In this document: one piece after another, positions 53,455 to 61,689 of the stretch
Numbering within the stretch: position 1 is the stretch's first letter
How the letters are laid out: each line of letters opens with the position of its first letter
Assembly: GCA_905181705.1 (NCBI GenBank)
Contig: CAJIYP010000003.1
Span: forward strand, 558,001 to 622,000
Source: Cryomorphaceae bacterium BACL29 MAG-121220-bin8
GTDB taxonomy: Bacteria > Bacteroidota > Bacteroidia > Flavobacteriales > Flavobacteriaceae
Reading direction: 5' to 3'
DNA length: 64,000 nt
Translations under genes and position numbers: made by a program
Notes under the pieces: model-generated
Told to the model about the DNA's origin: nothing
The model's database searches: none
The model's input: only the letters and a program-made list of their open reading frames with translations

Positions 53455-54228
53455 ATGGCAAAACTTCCAAAAAAATTCCAATTTATAGATTTATCTGATT
53501 ATGGGCGACCTGCTGGTAGTTGGATTGCAAAACGTTTTCAATACACAAGTATTACCCCTATTCATGTAACAACCATGTTTATTATTTCTGGACTTATTGC
53601 TATTGGGTTCATGCTTAATGAATACTATATAACAGCAGCTTTTTTCATTATTTTAAAATCTATTTTGGATGCTGCCGATGGTGAACTTTCAAGATTAAAA
53701 AACACACCCTCATACGTAGGCCGTTATTATGATTCAATTGCGGATATTTTATTAAATTTTTGTTTTTTGTCTGTTTTCTGCTACATTTCAGAGGGTTCCG
53801 TAATCTATATGCTAATTGCTTTTATTGGAATTCAACTTCAAGGCACTGTTTATAATTACTATTATGTCATTTTAAGGAATTCTGTGAATGGTGATTCTAC
53901 GAGCAGAATTATTGAGGATTCCGCTCCAAAAGCTCTTAAAGGTGAGAGCCAGTATATGGTAAATATTTTTTACAAAATTTATGATATTTTGTATATTTCT
54001 TTTGATAAAATTATATTTTATATGGATAAAAAAGCTAGATATAGTCCGCCCTTTCCCAAGTGGTTTATGACACTGGTTTCCATCTATGGTCTGGGTTTTC
54101 AATTGTTAATTATGGCATTTATGTTAGTTTTCAAACTCCATGAATTTGTAATACCGTTTTTTATAATCTACTCGGTTTTTATATTTGTTTTTGTAGGATT
54201 GAGAATATTATTACTTAAATCTCAGTAA
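53455..54228 (+). CDS. CDP-alcohol phosphatidyltransferase family protein
   Basis: A 257-residue integral membrane enzyme with the full active-site signature D-x2-D-G-x2-A/S-R-x8-G-x3-D-x3-D, seen as LDAADGELSRLKNTPSYVGR and YYDSIADIL. It condenses CDP-diacylglycerol (or a CDP-alcohol) with an alcohol to make a phospholipid or related compound. The exact product is unclear: the N-terminus (FQFIDLSDYGRPAGSWIAKR) is not that of PgsA or PssA. Start at the ATG 53455. It is the last + gene before the minus-strand DUF285 gene. Confidence 0.88.
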   Translation: MAKLPKKFQFIDLSDYGRPAGSWIAKRFQYTSITPIHVTTMFIISGLIAIGFMLNEYYITAAFFIILKSILDAADGELSRLKNTPSYVGRYYDSIADILLNFCFLSVFCYISEGSVIYMLIAFIGIQLQGTVYNYYYVILRNSVNGDSTSRIIEDSAPKALKGESQYMVNIFYKIYDILYISFDKIIFYMDKKARYSPPFPKWFMTLVSIYGLGFQLLIMAFMLVFKLHEFVIPFFIIYSVFIFVFVGLRILLLKSQ

Positions 54229-54252
54229 AAATTACTAGGCAAGAAGACCTGT

Positions 54253-55254
54253 CTAATCTGGGCAAGTTCCCCATTTAGGTTTGTTGGATTCTGTTAAAGC
54301 AGACAAAGTGCTGAATTCTGTAGGTAATGTTGCAATATTAGCAACACACCATTTCGTTAAATCTTGATTAAAAGCTGATGCGTTTTTAAAAAACGACGAC
54401 ATGTCATTAACCTTACTTACATCCCAATTACCAATATCTTGATTAAATGTTTCTGCACCACTAAACATATAACTCATATTAATAACCTTACTTACATCCC
54501 AATTACTAATATTTCCATTAAAAGCAGTTGCTCCATAAAACATAACATTCGTATTAGTAACTTTATTCACATCCCAATTGCCAATATCTTGATTGAACTT
54601 GTTAGCGCGTGTAAACATCGATGCCATATTAGTAACCTTACTTACATCCCAACTGCCAATATCTTTATTGAAGGCTAATGCTAAGGCAAACATAGACTCC
54701 ATATTGGTGACATTTTTTACATCCCAACTACCAATACCTTGATTAAATGCTATTGCAGAATAAAACATCCCTCTCATGTTAGTAACCTTACTTACATTCC
54801 AACTACTAATATCTTGATTAAAGTCATCAATAGAAGCAAACATTCCCACCATAGTAGTTACCCTACTTACATCCCATTTACCTATATTTTGATTGAATTT
54901 TACTGCACGAAATAACATGTTATTCATATCAGTAACATTGCTTACATCCCATTGGGAAATATCTTGATTAAACGTATAAGCTTCATTAAAAAGACTACTC
55001 ATGTCAGTAACAAGAGTAGTTACCACTTTTGTTACATCTTCATCCTTATTAACCATTTCTCTTAATTTAGTGTTGTCTACAGCGGTAAAAGTCACCTCAT
55101 TAAGATTTGCAGTTGTACCAACAGTAACCCAATCTCTTGCTTTAATAGTTACTCCGTTTTTATCTAAATAAAAAGGGGGTTCTTTTATATCATCTTCTGA
55201 GGAAGAACAAGAAATAATAAACAAAACTGATAAAAAAAGAAGGGATTTTCTCAC
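54253..55254 (-). CDS. BspA/DUF285-type repeat lipoprotein
   Basis: A 333-residue surface protein with a lipobox (LLFLSVLFIISCSSS). After an N-terminal module (YLDKNGVTIKARDWVTVGTT) come eight full 25-residue repeats of the form FNQDIxxWDVSxVTNMxxMF, from about residue 94, and a ninth partial copy. The protein ends WCVANIATLPTEF and KPKWGTCPD. The repeats are encoded in-phase as 75-bp units. DUF285 proteins are surface proteins in many bacteria; the role is usually adhesion or unknown. A shorter relative lies at 61690. Confidence 0.92.
   Translation of the reverse strand: MRKSLLFLSVLFIISCSSSEDDIKEPPFYLDKNGVTIKARDWVTVGTTANLNEVTFTAVDNTKLREMVNKDEDVTKVVTTLVTDMSSLFNEAYTFNQDISQWDVSNVTDMNNMLFRAVKFNQNIGKWDVSRVTTMVGMFASIDDFNQDISSWNVSKVTNMRGMFYSAIAFNQGIGSWDVKNVTNMESMFALALAFNKDIGSWDVSKVTNMASMFTRANKFNQDIGNWDVNKVTNTNVMFYGATAFNGNISNWDVSKVINMSYMFSGAETFNQDIGNWDVSKVNDMSSFFKNASAFNQDLTKWCVANIATLPTEFSTLSALTESNKPKWGTCPD
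54345..54985 (-). repeat. 75-bp tandem repeats inside the DUF285 gene
   Basis: About eight and a half units of 75 bp, each encoding one FNQDIxxWDVSxVTNM module, with recurring words such as ACTTACATCCCA and CCAATATCTTGATT on the + strand. Units differ by several bases, so they are old and not an obvious slippage hotspot. Confidence 0.85.
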
Positions 55255-55415
55255 AATCTAAATATAACAATTATTCTCCCTTTAAGAATTGAATTCTGTT
55301 TGTATATCAAAGACGATTAAATATATAAATAGATAATTTGGACGTAGATATAACAACTTATTCTAGAGGCAAATAAGCAATAGTACGAGAATAGATTTAA
55401 ATAAAATATTTTTAT

Positions 55416-55502
55416 CTAGTCTACTTGTTTGTTGTGAGAACCATCACAAAATCCATCAGGGTTTTGTGTATTTCCACATCCACATTTAGGTTTAGCTGAC
55501 AT
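55416..55502 (-). CDS. Mini CDGSH iron-sulfur domain protein, 28 residues
   Basis: The product is MSAKPKCGCGNTQNPDGFCD followed by GSHNKQVD. It has C-x-C-x2-T-x2-P-x2-C-D-G-S-H, the 3Cys-1His ligand set of CDGSH [2Fe-2S] proteins, in almost the smallest possible form (usual domains are about 40 residues). It lies in a 600-bp gap otherwise holding only repeats. A longer protein in another frame was looked for and not found. Confidence 0.75.
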   Translation of the reverse strand: MSAKPKCGCGNTQNPDGFCDGSHNKQVD

Positions 55503-55580
55503 AATTACATTTTTAACGAATATAATATTAAGACACTTTAGAATGAAACTAGATTAAAGCAGGTTGACACTAATCAATAA

Positions 55581-55650
55581 AACTAAGTTTAACCTACTTA
55601 AACGGGTTTGAAGTTGCTAAACTGAATTAAGTAAACATGTCTTATGTTTA
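55581..55650. repeat. Copy F of the dispersed 60-bp repeat
   Basis: Contains AACCTACTTAAACGGGTTTG, AAGTTGCT and CTTATGTTTAG. The arms AGTTTA and TAAACT are complementary, and the core ACTT...AAGT is shared with copies C, D and E. It lies in the gap between the CDGSH and DUF2911 genes. Confidence 0.6.
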
Positions 55651-55726
55651 GAATATATATTAATAGTGTTTTATTTTTTGTATTGCGATTATATTCTAAA
55701 AGTATAATCGATTTTTATTTTACAAA

Positions 55727-55792
55727 ATGAAAAAATACATATTCCTATTTATTCTTTTTGCACTATATAGCTGGCGCCTTTGGTTTGGTTAA
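55727..55792 (+). CDS. Tiny membrane peptide, 21 residues (doubtful)
   Basis: MKKYIFLFILFALYSWRLWF plus G. A basic start and one hydrophobic helix resemble other tiny peptides of the region, but at this length chance cannot be excluded. Confidence 0.3.
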   Translation: MKKYIFLFILFALYSWRLWFG

Positions 55793-55872
55793 CGATAATT
55801 CCTGTCCCTAATCATTTCTGCATATTATTATAAAGATTTAATATATTTGTTAAGAAAAATAAATTCATACAT

Positions 55873-56406
55873 ATGAAAAATTCGATTTCAACTATTGCTC
55901 TTTGTGTAATTACATTAATTAGCTCATTACAACTAACTGCGCAAAAATTTAAAAGCTTAGATAAAAGCCCAATGGATGTGGCAGCGTTTCCAAATAGTTA
56001 TAAAATATCAGACAAAATAGTAAAAGTAATATATAGTCGTCCTCAATTAAATGGAAGAGATTTAATGAAATTAGCACCACCTGAAAAAATTTGGAGAACT
56101 GGAGCAAATGAAGCGGCAGAAATCACATTTTATAAAGATGTTATTTTTGGAGGGAAAGCATTAAAGGCAGGGACTTATTCTCTATTTACAATACCTTCTT
56201 ATGATGGAGATTGGACCGTAATTATTAATAAAGCAAGAAATGTTTGGGGCTCATATTATTATAAGCAAGACCAAGATATTGTTAGGATATCTGGGAAAAC
56301 ATCAAAAACAGAAAAAAATATTGAGGCTTTTTCTATGATGTTTGATAAAGATATGACACTAAAAATGGGGTGGGGAAAGACCGTCGTTTCAGTATCTATA
56401 GAATAA
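55873..56406 (+). CDS. DUF2911 secreted protein
   Basis: A 177-residue protein with a signal peptide (STIALCVITLISSLQLTAQ). DUF2911 signatures: VIYSRPQLNGRDLMKLAPPE, KIWRTGANEAAEITFYKDVI, ALKAGTYSLFTIP and DWTVIINKARNVWGSYYYKQ. The function is unknown; the family is common in marine Bacteroidetes and forms a small beta-rich periplasmic protein. Length and motif order are complete. It is monocistronic, preceded by 600 bases of repeat-rich sequence. Confidence 0.92.
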   Translation: MKNSISTIALCVITLISSLQLTAQKFKSLDKSPMDVAAFPNSYKISDKIVKVIYSRPQLNGRDLMKLAPPEKIWRTGANEAAEITFYKDVIFGGKALKAGTYSLFTIPSYDGDWTVIINKARNVWGSYYYKQDQDIVRISGKTSKTEKNIEAFSMMFDKDMTLKMGWGKTVVSVSIE

Positions 56407-56517
56407 CCTTTAAACCAAGATTACTTATAGATTTTCATTTCGATCTCTCTCAACACAATTGTATTGAAGGTCTTCAACTGAATCTCCCATGTTAAAAAAG
56501 CCCATATATCTACTATA

Positions 56518-56582
56518 CTAGTTATCTAAACTTTATTTATCTACTCCCTTTGTGGTTTACTGTCTGCTTATATAATAGTAGA
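56518..56582. repeat. Diverged copy of the R2 leader repeat
   Basis: TTATCTAAACTTTATTTATC followed by TACTCCCTTTGTGG and a GTCTGCTTATATAATAGTAG end aligns loosely with 62676-62740 (TTATCTAAACCTTATTAATC, TTCTCCCTTTATAG, GTCTTTGTATAGTACAGG). Like the others it lies upstream of a plus-strand gene. Confidence 0.4.
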
Positions 56583-56643
56583 AGATTATTGCTTTGCATC
56601 ATGGCTTGACTTGTATGATTTTTAAAAAACATATATTTGATTA

Positions 56644-56979
56644 ATGAAAAAAATAATTTTTTATTTATCAATATTTATTTTTGGCTGTAGTTCGAATGAG
56701 ACTAATGAAGTCATAAACAAAATTTCTTTTAAAAAAGTAAATTATATAACTCTAACAAATGAAACTAATGATGGGGGCTCTCAAAAAGCATACCTAGTTT
56801 CTGGTATCTCTGTAGATCAAGCAGAATTTTGTTTTTGTGATGTAAATTGTACAAGAGAAATATTTGTTGTATCTGAGCTTGAATTCAATTCTGATTCAAC
56901 TAATTTTAGATACAAGAAAGAGATAGATGATACATTTATAACTAAGTCCTCAAGAGATTGGTGTACAAAAGCCAAATAA
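56644..56979 (+). CDS. Hypothetical lipoprotein, 111 residues
   Basis: A lipoprotein signal (KKIIFYLSIFIFGCSSNE) precedes a small domain with an unusual Cys cluster, SVDQAEFCFCDVNCTREIFV, and a final Cys in SSRDWCTKAK. A disulfide or metal site is possible. No family is recognised. It stands alone between plus-strand repeats and the minus-strand DUF983 gene. Confidence 0.65.
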   Translation: MKKIIFYLSIFIFGCSSNETNEVINKISFKKVNYITLTNETNDGGSQKAYLVSGISVDQAEFCFCDVNCTREIFVVSELEFNSDSTNFRYKKEIDDTFITKSSRDWCTKAK

Positions 56980-57004
56980 TTAATTATTATAATTGATTAA
57001 AGTC

Positions 57005-57043
57005 TGTGACTAAATTAAATGGAGAAGATATAACTATGGTTTA
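57005..57043. repeat. Copy B of the dispersed repeat, at the stop of the DUF983 gene
   Basis: Contains GACTAAATTAAATGGAGAAG followed by ATATAACTATGGTTTAG. On the minus strand AAACCATAG supplies the last two codons and the TAG stop of the DUF983 gene, so the repeat begins inside the gene's end. Confidence 0.5.
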
Positions 57044-57411
57044 GGGTTTTTTTTCACAAATAGGTTAAGCCATATCAATCTTGATAAATAATAATTTATT
57101 GGGGAAAAAATTAAAATACTTAAACTAATTATAATAATTATTATTAAGGAGCTTTCTTTTCCGAGAATAGCTAAAAAAAGAAGTAAAAGAAAACAACCTA
57201 GCCCTATAGCTAAAGCATAACTAACATACATTGCTCCGTAAAAAAGACCTGGTTCTAATTCATATTTCAATTTGCAAAAAGAACAATTTTTATGATAATC
57301 TCCTTTTTGAAATAAAATATTTAAATACGGATTTCTTCTAATAAAAAAATCTCCTTTGCCACATTTTGGACATTTGTTAAATAATATGCTTTTTAATATT
57401 GGGTTGATCAT
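57034..57411 (-). CDS. DUF983 membrane protein
   Basis: A 125-residue protein. The zinc-ribbon-like N-terminus has KSILFNKCPKCGKGDFFIRR and DYHKNCSFCKLKYELEPGLF; then YGAMYVSYALAIGLGCFLLL opens the membrane part, which ends LSRLIWLNLFVKK. This is the DUF983 layout (four Cys, then two spans). The function is unknown, sometimes near cytochrome oxidase genes. Its final codons are shared with repeat copy B. It follows the CNNM/CBS gene by about 60 bases on the same strand. Confidence 0.9.
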   Translation of the reverse strand: MINPILKSILFNKCPKCGKGDFFIRRNPYLNILFQKGDYHKNCSFCKLKYELEPGLFYGAMYVSYALAIGLGCFLLLLFLAILGKESSLIIIIIISLSILIFSPINYYLSRLIWLNLFVKKNPKP

Positions 57412-57469
57412 ATTATTGTTGATTTTTATAACCTAATTAATTGAATTTTCTGAACTAAAAGAAATAATT

Positions 57470-58546
57470 CTACTCAAACCTTTTACTTTTATTTTTTGCT
57501 AAAACTTGCATATCCTTGACCGTATCTGTTTCATCCATAATTTCACGACCTAAAAGAGTTTCTATTATATCCTCCATAGTAACTAATCCCCTTACTGAAC
57601 CGTATTCATCAATAACTATTGATATATGTTCTCTTTCTTTAATTAGTCTATCAAAAATTTTAGGAATTGGAGATTCATAGTTTGAAAAAATCGATTTTCT
57701 TTTAATAGATGAAAGATTTAAATCTCCATTTTTTTTAACAATCTGCTCCAATATATTATCCTTCAAAACATAACCTGTTATATTATCCATTTTATCTAAA
57801 TAAATTGGTATTCTTGAAAAAGATAAATTAGGGTTTTTATTATAAAATTCTTTAATTGAGGCATTTTCTGAAGCAATTTTCATCACTGAAAAAGGAGTCA
57901 TGATGTTTCTGATTTTAACATCTTTAAATTTAACCATATTTTTAATAATATCAGATTCAGTTTCTTCAATCACCCCTTCTTCTTCAGCAATTTCAGCCAT
58001 AGTTGAAAAATCTTCTCTTGAAAATATATTATTTGATTTTGACTTACTAATAAGTCTGGTGAAAAATTGAAGCAAAAATAAAATACCTGAATACTTAAAT
58101 AAGGGGATAATAGTCTTTAAAAAAAATGAAGTAAACCTTACTAATCTAAACCAATATGTTGCACCCAATGTTTTAGGAATTATCTCTGAGACTAATAAAA
58201 TGAGAATAGTCATAATGCCTGAAACAATTCCAACTACTAAATCTTCCGTAAGAAATATTCCAAAAATCTCATATGAATTGTTATTAAATGATGAATACAG
58301 TTCCTTAGCTTGAACTCCAACAAGAATTGCTCCTACAGTATGAGAAATAGTATTTAAAGTTAAAATAATGATTAAAGGTTCATCTATATTATCTTTCATT
58401 TTTTGAAGGTCAAAAGCATATTTTTTTCCTTCACTAATCTTAATTTTTAAATAAGTTGGATTAACACTTAATAAAACTGCTTCCAGGATTGAACAAAAAA
58501 AAGAGAGAGCTATTGTTAAAACAGCATAAAGAATTAATAGATTCAA
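57470..58546 (-). CDS. CNNM/CBS-domain (hemolysin-like) membrane protein
   Basis: A 358-residue protein: an N-terminal CNNM (DUF21) membrane domain (about residues 1-170), with LVSEIIPKTLGATYWFRLVR as signature, then EEEGVIEETESDIIKNMVKF and a CBS pair (DVKIRNIMTPFSVMKI ... IVIDEYGSVRGLVTMEDIIE) ending TLLGREIMDETD. The C-terminal CorC/HlyC domain found in longer relatives is absent; the protein ends soon after the CBS pair. Family members are implicated in Mg2+ or Na+ transport; the hemolysin name is historical. Confidence 0.92.
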   Translation of the reverse strand: MNLLILYAVLTIALSFFCSILEAVLLSVNPTYLKIKISEGKKYAFDLQKMKDNIDEPLIIILTLNTISHTVGAILVGVQAKELYSSFNNNSYEIFGIFLTEDLVVGIVSGIMTILILLVSEIIPKTLGATYWFRLVRFTSFFLKTIIPLFKYSGILFLLQFFTRLISKSKSNNIFSREDFSTMAEIAEEEGVIEETESDIIKNMVKFKDVKIRNIMTPFSVMKIASENASIKEFYNKNPNLSFSRIPIYLDKMDNITGYVLKDNILEQIVKKNGDLNLSSIKRKSIFSNYESPIPKIFDRLIKEREHISIVIDEYGSVRGLVTMEDIIETLLGREIMDETDTVKDMQVLAKNKSKRFE

Positions 58547-58557
58547 AATATATAATT

Positions 58558-58692
58558 TTATTTAACTAAAGTAATAAAATTTGATACTTTACTTGAAGAA
58601 TCAATTATTTCTATTTGAAAGTTTCTTGGTTCTTCTGTGTTTTTTAACCTACTTGCGTGGATTATAAGTTGTTGAGTTAAAAGAAGAAGATA
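58558..58692 (-). pseudogene. 3'-end gene remnant sharing a segment with the partial gene at 63870
   Basis: A stop-bounded frame without a usable start codon, ending HASRLKNTEEPRNFQIEIID followed by SSSKVSNFITLVK and TAA at 58558-58560. The segment EEPRNFQIEIIDS is identical to that in the partial gene at the window end, with the same DNA word (TATTTCTATTTGAAAGTTTC on the + strand). It overlaps repeat copy C. Probably a fragment of a once-complete gene. Confidence 0.5.
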
Positions 58693-58705
58693 TGCCTATT
58701 GTTTA
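58641..58705. repeat. Copy C of the dispersed 60-bp repeat, ending at a stop codon
   Basis: TTTTTAACCTACTTGCGTGG, ATTATAAGTTGTTGAGTTAA, AAGAAGAAGATATGCCTATT, then GTTTA. Arms TTTTAAC and GTTAAAA are complementary (7 bp), with inner ACTT/AAGT. On the minus strand the copy starts at the TAA of the gene at 58703. Confidence 0.65.
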
Positions 58706-59230
58706 AGTTTTTTCTTTTGTTGAATTCACTTTAAGTAATGATGTTCCGTTTTTGTCTTTCATAATAACACTAATTTTAATTATTTCATCTGACTTAAAAT
58801 TTTCAATTATTTTACCATTAATACCATAATTTGAAAAATCTATGTAATTCCAGGTCATAGTCTTGTCAGATTTATTCCATTTTCCAGTCCAAAAAGTATT
58901 GCTTCCATCACTTTTAAATTCCCAACGATTAAATTGACTTGAATTTTGGTCATAACAAATAATATGTTTACTTGTATTATTATCATTATAGACCATTATT
59001 TCAAGATAATTATTGGAAAGAATTAAATTTGTATCTGTTGTTCCTCTAGTTTCAGTTCTTTTATCAGTCCAAACAGATTTTTCAAAGACTGCGTTGTTTT
59101 TCCATTTGCCTTCCCATTTTGTCAATATGTCAAAAGCAGCATTTTTGGATAACTTTTGAGCATTTAACATACCAGTGCTTAAAACAGATGTCAAAATTAT
59201 TAATATTAGTTTTTTCATAACTAATTGCAA
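58703..59230 (-). CDS. Secreted DUF1579-like (lipocalin-type) protein
   Basis: A 175-residue protein with a signal peptide (KLILIILTSVLSTGMLNAQ). The mature part has the lipocalin-like pattern LTKWEGKWKNNAVFEKSVWT, NNYLEIMVYNDNNTSKHIIC, SQFNRWEFKSDGSNTFWTGK, and WNKSDKTMTWNYIDF, resembling DUF1579 proteins. It may bind a small ligand. It ends exactly where repeat copy C begins, and its start is about 100 bases after the beta-helix gene, a gap filled by copy D. Confidence 0.75.
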   Translation of the reverse strand: MQLVMKKLILIILTSVLSTGMLNAQKLSKNAAFDILTKWEGKWKNNAVFEKSVWTDKRTETRGTTDTNLILSNNYLEIMVYNDNNTSKHIICYDQNSSQFNRWEFKSDGSNTFWTGKWNKSDKTMTWNYIDFSNYGINGKIIENFKSDEIIKISVIMKDKNGTSLLKVNSTKEKT

Positions 59231-59274
59231 TCTACAATTAATTTTATATTAATAAACTACCCAATAAAAGTAAG

Positions 59275-59334
59275 ATTAATCTACTTACGTGGATAGAAGT
59301 TGCTGAATTAAAAGAAGAAGATATGGCTATTTTA
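59275..59334. repeat. Copy D of the dispersed 60-bp repeat, ending at a stop codon
   Basis: ATTAATCTACTTACGTGGAT, AGAAGTTGCTGAATTAAAAG, AAGAAGATATGGCTATTTTA. Arms TTAAT and ATTAA are complementary, with inner ACTT/AAGT. On the minus strand it starts at the TAA of the beta-helix gene at 59332. Confidence 0.65.
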
Positions 59335-60793
59335 TTTCGCCTGAAATTCGTAAGCTCCAATATCTCTTGTAGATATTATAGGATTTCCATCAAGGTCAAA
59401 TGAGTAATGACCATCGTTATATCCATTATCAATGGCAGGACTCTTGGCTGTAAGACGATAATCTCCCTCAAATAAATTTACCAAAAGAGGATTCGCAATA
59501 ATTGCCCCTTCAGCATTTTCTTTGTTTTCAGCTGGATTATCGCTAAATACAATGGTGGGACTATCCAAATTAAAAAAGAGATTGTTTGAATGATTGAATT
59601 CTGCCATAGGCCAACCAAGATAAACTTGATTTCCTACTCCCGTTCGATTTTTTTCTGAGACAAGGACAACAAGGTTGTTTCTGTATTTAGTTGGACTATC
59701 GATTGCTTGGTTATTTGGGTCGTGTTCACGAAATACATTAGATTCGATATCAGGATGCTCAACTGTTCTTATTATTGTATTGTTCTCAACAAATGCATCT
59801 ACCATAGGAGCAAATATTTGTGTAAAAGCACTATAATCTCTTGATTCATTGTAAGCCATAATCAAATTCTTAAGGATTCGATCTTCTTTATTACAAGTGC
59901 GAGGATCCCCCAACCTAGATGCTCTTTCGAGATGCTTTTTTTTACAAATATCAAAGCCATAGCTGATTTCACAAAAACCCATATTGAGGCTGCTTTTATT
60001 GTGATGAATAAAAATATTATTTCGAGGGTTTCTTCCATCATCAATTTCTATCGCTCCACCATCGCCACCCCAAGTTCCACCTAAGCTATGATAGTTGTGT
60101 ATAATGTTGTGTGATATTTCAGTATTTCCCATTCCTATCCTTATGCCAATAGGACCCCAGCCTGGTGGAAAAATCGGTCGGTTGCAATCACGTATGTTGT
60201 TATTGGTAATAAGACAGAACTCACTGTAAGAGTTTATTCCTATTGGGCAATCCACCACTTCATTATTACGTATAATCGCATGGTCTGCACCTAAGTTCGC
60301 TTTTATTCCACCCAATTTCCAAACTGTTAAGAAAAATCCATTAGACGCTGGATTCGTTCCATAGACATATAGGTTCTCTACAATCTGATAATCTCCGTTT
60401 ATTTGAACTGCATTACCGTTAAATATGCTGTCATTTGTATTTGTAAACTTCGGAGCATCACCTTCTCCATAAGCCGAAACAGTGATTGGATTATTTTTTG
60501 TTCCATTACCATTAATCTGAAGCCCATGGGAATAGCTTGTGCCTCTTTTAAAATACACATTGTCGCCAGGCTCAAAAATGATAGAGTTAATTTTTTCTAT
60601 AGTTTTCCAAGGGCTATTAAGTCTGCTTTCCACTATTTTCATCATCACCATTCTTTGCATCCACAAAATATCCTTTTAAATCTGGATCTGAATTTATTTG
60701 TGTCTTTTCAGGAATTACCGAAAAACCGTATAAAGAAAAATAGAACAAAGAAACTATTGGAATAAACAATAATATTAAATTGAGTTTTTTCAT
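59332..60793 (-). pseudogene. Right-handed parallel beta-helix protein, N-terminus frameshifted
   Basis: The main frame, 59332-60666, encodes about 430 residues of parallel beta-helix (PbH1-type: GLQINGNGTKNNPITVSAYG, VENLYVYGTNPASNGFFL, CLITNNNIRDCNRPIFPPGW, NIIHNYHSLGGTWGGDGGAI) ending in YDFxLDGNPIISTRDIGAYE, a common polysaccharide-lyase-like tail. The real N-terminus, MKKLNLILLFIPIVSLFYFS and DLKGYFVDAKNGDDENSG, starts at 60793 in another frame and stops after it. Removing one A from the AAA run at 60627-60629 joins DDENSG to SRLNSPWKT. Sequencing error or recent inactivation; otherwise a likely glycan-active secreted protein. Confidence 0.8.
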
Positions 60794-60948
60794 TAGCTAT
60801 GATTTATTTCATCTTTTTCAGGTTGATGTCTTGCATAGTAACCATGATTTTTATCACTAACTTTCTCTTTAGTCTTAACTTCCGTTACATCACTCAAAAG
60901 AAAAACAACAAATATTAATGCACCTGCTGTAAATATTATTATGTTCAT
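60793..60948 (-). CDS. Small membrane protein upstream of the beta-helix gene, 51 residues
   Basis: The product reads MNIIIFTAGALIFVVFLLSD, then a charged tail VTEVKTKEKVSDKNHGYYAR and HQPEKDEINHS. A single N-terminal helix. Its stop overlaps the start of the frameshifted beta-helix gene by one base (TAATG), indicating one transcript. No family recognised. Confidence 0.6.
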   Translation of the reverse strand: MNIIIFTAGALIFVVFLLSDVTEVKTKEKVSDKNHGYYARHQPEKDEINHS

Positions 60949-61197
60949 TTTGACTTTCTTTTTTTAATCAATATTTATAAAGTTAAGTAATTCTTTTAAG
61001 CTCATAGTAATTAGCTTAATCAATTCTGTAACTATCGCTTAATTATTGTCGTAACTTAATAAAACAGGTCTTCATAACTCTGAAATCCAGATATTAAAGG
61101 GAAGATGCTCTAAGGCTGCTAAGTATGACTAAAGATGGTGAAGAACAAATTGGAGGTGAAATCGTATTTTAATGATTGGTTTAGGATTACACTACGA
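60949..61197. other. 250-bp gap with a possible gene fragment
   Basis: AT-rich. On the plus strand a 15-residue frame MTKDGEEQIGGEIVF (61127-61174) has coding-like composition but is too short to trust; it may be a fragment of a larger gene. No repeat copy is evident. Confidence 0.3.
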
Positions 61198-61599
61198 TTA
61201 TGCTTGGTGTTCAAGTAACTTTTCAAGACTCACAAAATCGATAGTTTTAATATTTGTAGATTCTAATAAAAGTTTAGGTGCGCATCCATTATTGTAAGCC
61301 TCAACCCACCTTAAAGCGCATAAACACCACTTATCACCTGCTTTCAAACCTTTAAAATTATATATCGGAATATCTCTTGTTAAATCATTTCCTCTTTTTT
61401 TTGAAAAAAGTAAAAATTCATCAGTGATAATTGCACAAACTGTATGTGTTCCAATGTCATTATTACCTGTGTTACAAAACCCATCTCTATACGCACCAGT
61501 TGCGGGTTTTAAACAACATAATTCAAGGTCATTACCAAAAACGTTTAACTGTCCCACTTTGTGTAAATTTTCTTTCAAAATGTCTATTTGTTTTTCCAT
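61198..61599 (-). CDS. DUF2237 family protein
   Basis: About 133 residues from the ATG at 61599 (MEKQIDILKENLHKVGQLNV); an ATG at 61647 adds a hydrophobic stretch not usual for the family. Signatures: NVFGNDLELCCLKPATGAYR, DGFCNTGNNDIGTHTVCAII, RGNDLTRDIP, and GDKWCLCALRWVEAYNNGCA with a final LLLESTNIKTIDF. Six conserved Cys suggest a metal or disulfide role. The function is unknown. The family is widespread in marine bacteria. Confidence 0.92.
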   Translation of the reverse strand: MEKQIDILKENLHKVGQLNVFGNDLELCCLKPATGAYRDGFCNTGNNDIGTHTVCAIITDEFLLFSKKRGNDLTRDIPIYNFKGLKAGDKWCLCALRWVEAYNNGCAPKLLLESTNIKTIDFVSLEKLLEHQA

Positions 61600-61689
61600 T
61601 TGTAATACAACCAAGAAACTAAAATCAATGATGATGTTATCATACAACTAAAATAATATTATAAAACTAGATTTAAATAAATTCTTTGC

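Noticed and set aside
54345-54985. Regularly spaced repeats that could be a CRISPR array
   Set aside because: The 75-bp units are in-phase coding repeats (FNQDI..WDVS modules) of a DUF285 lipoprotein, with no distinct spacers or cas genes.
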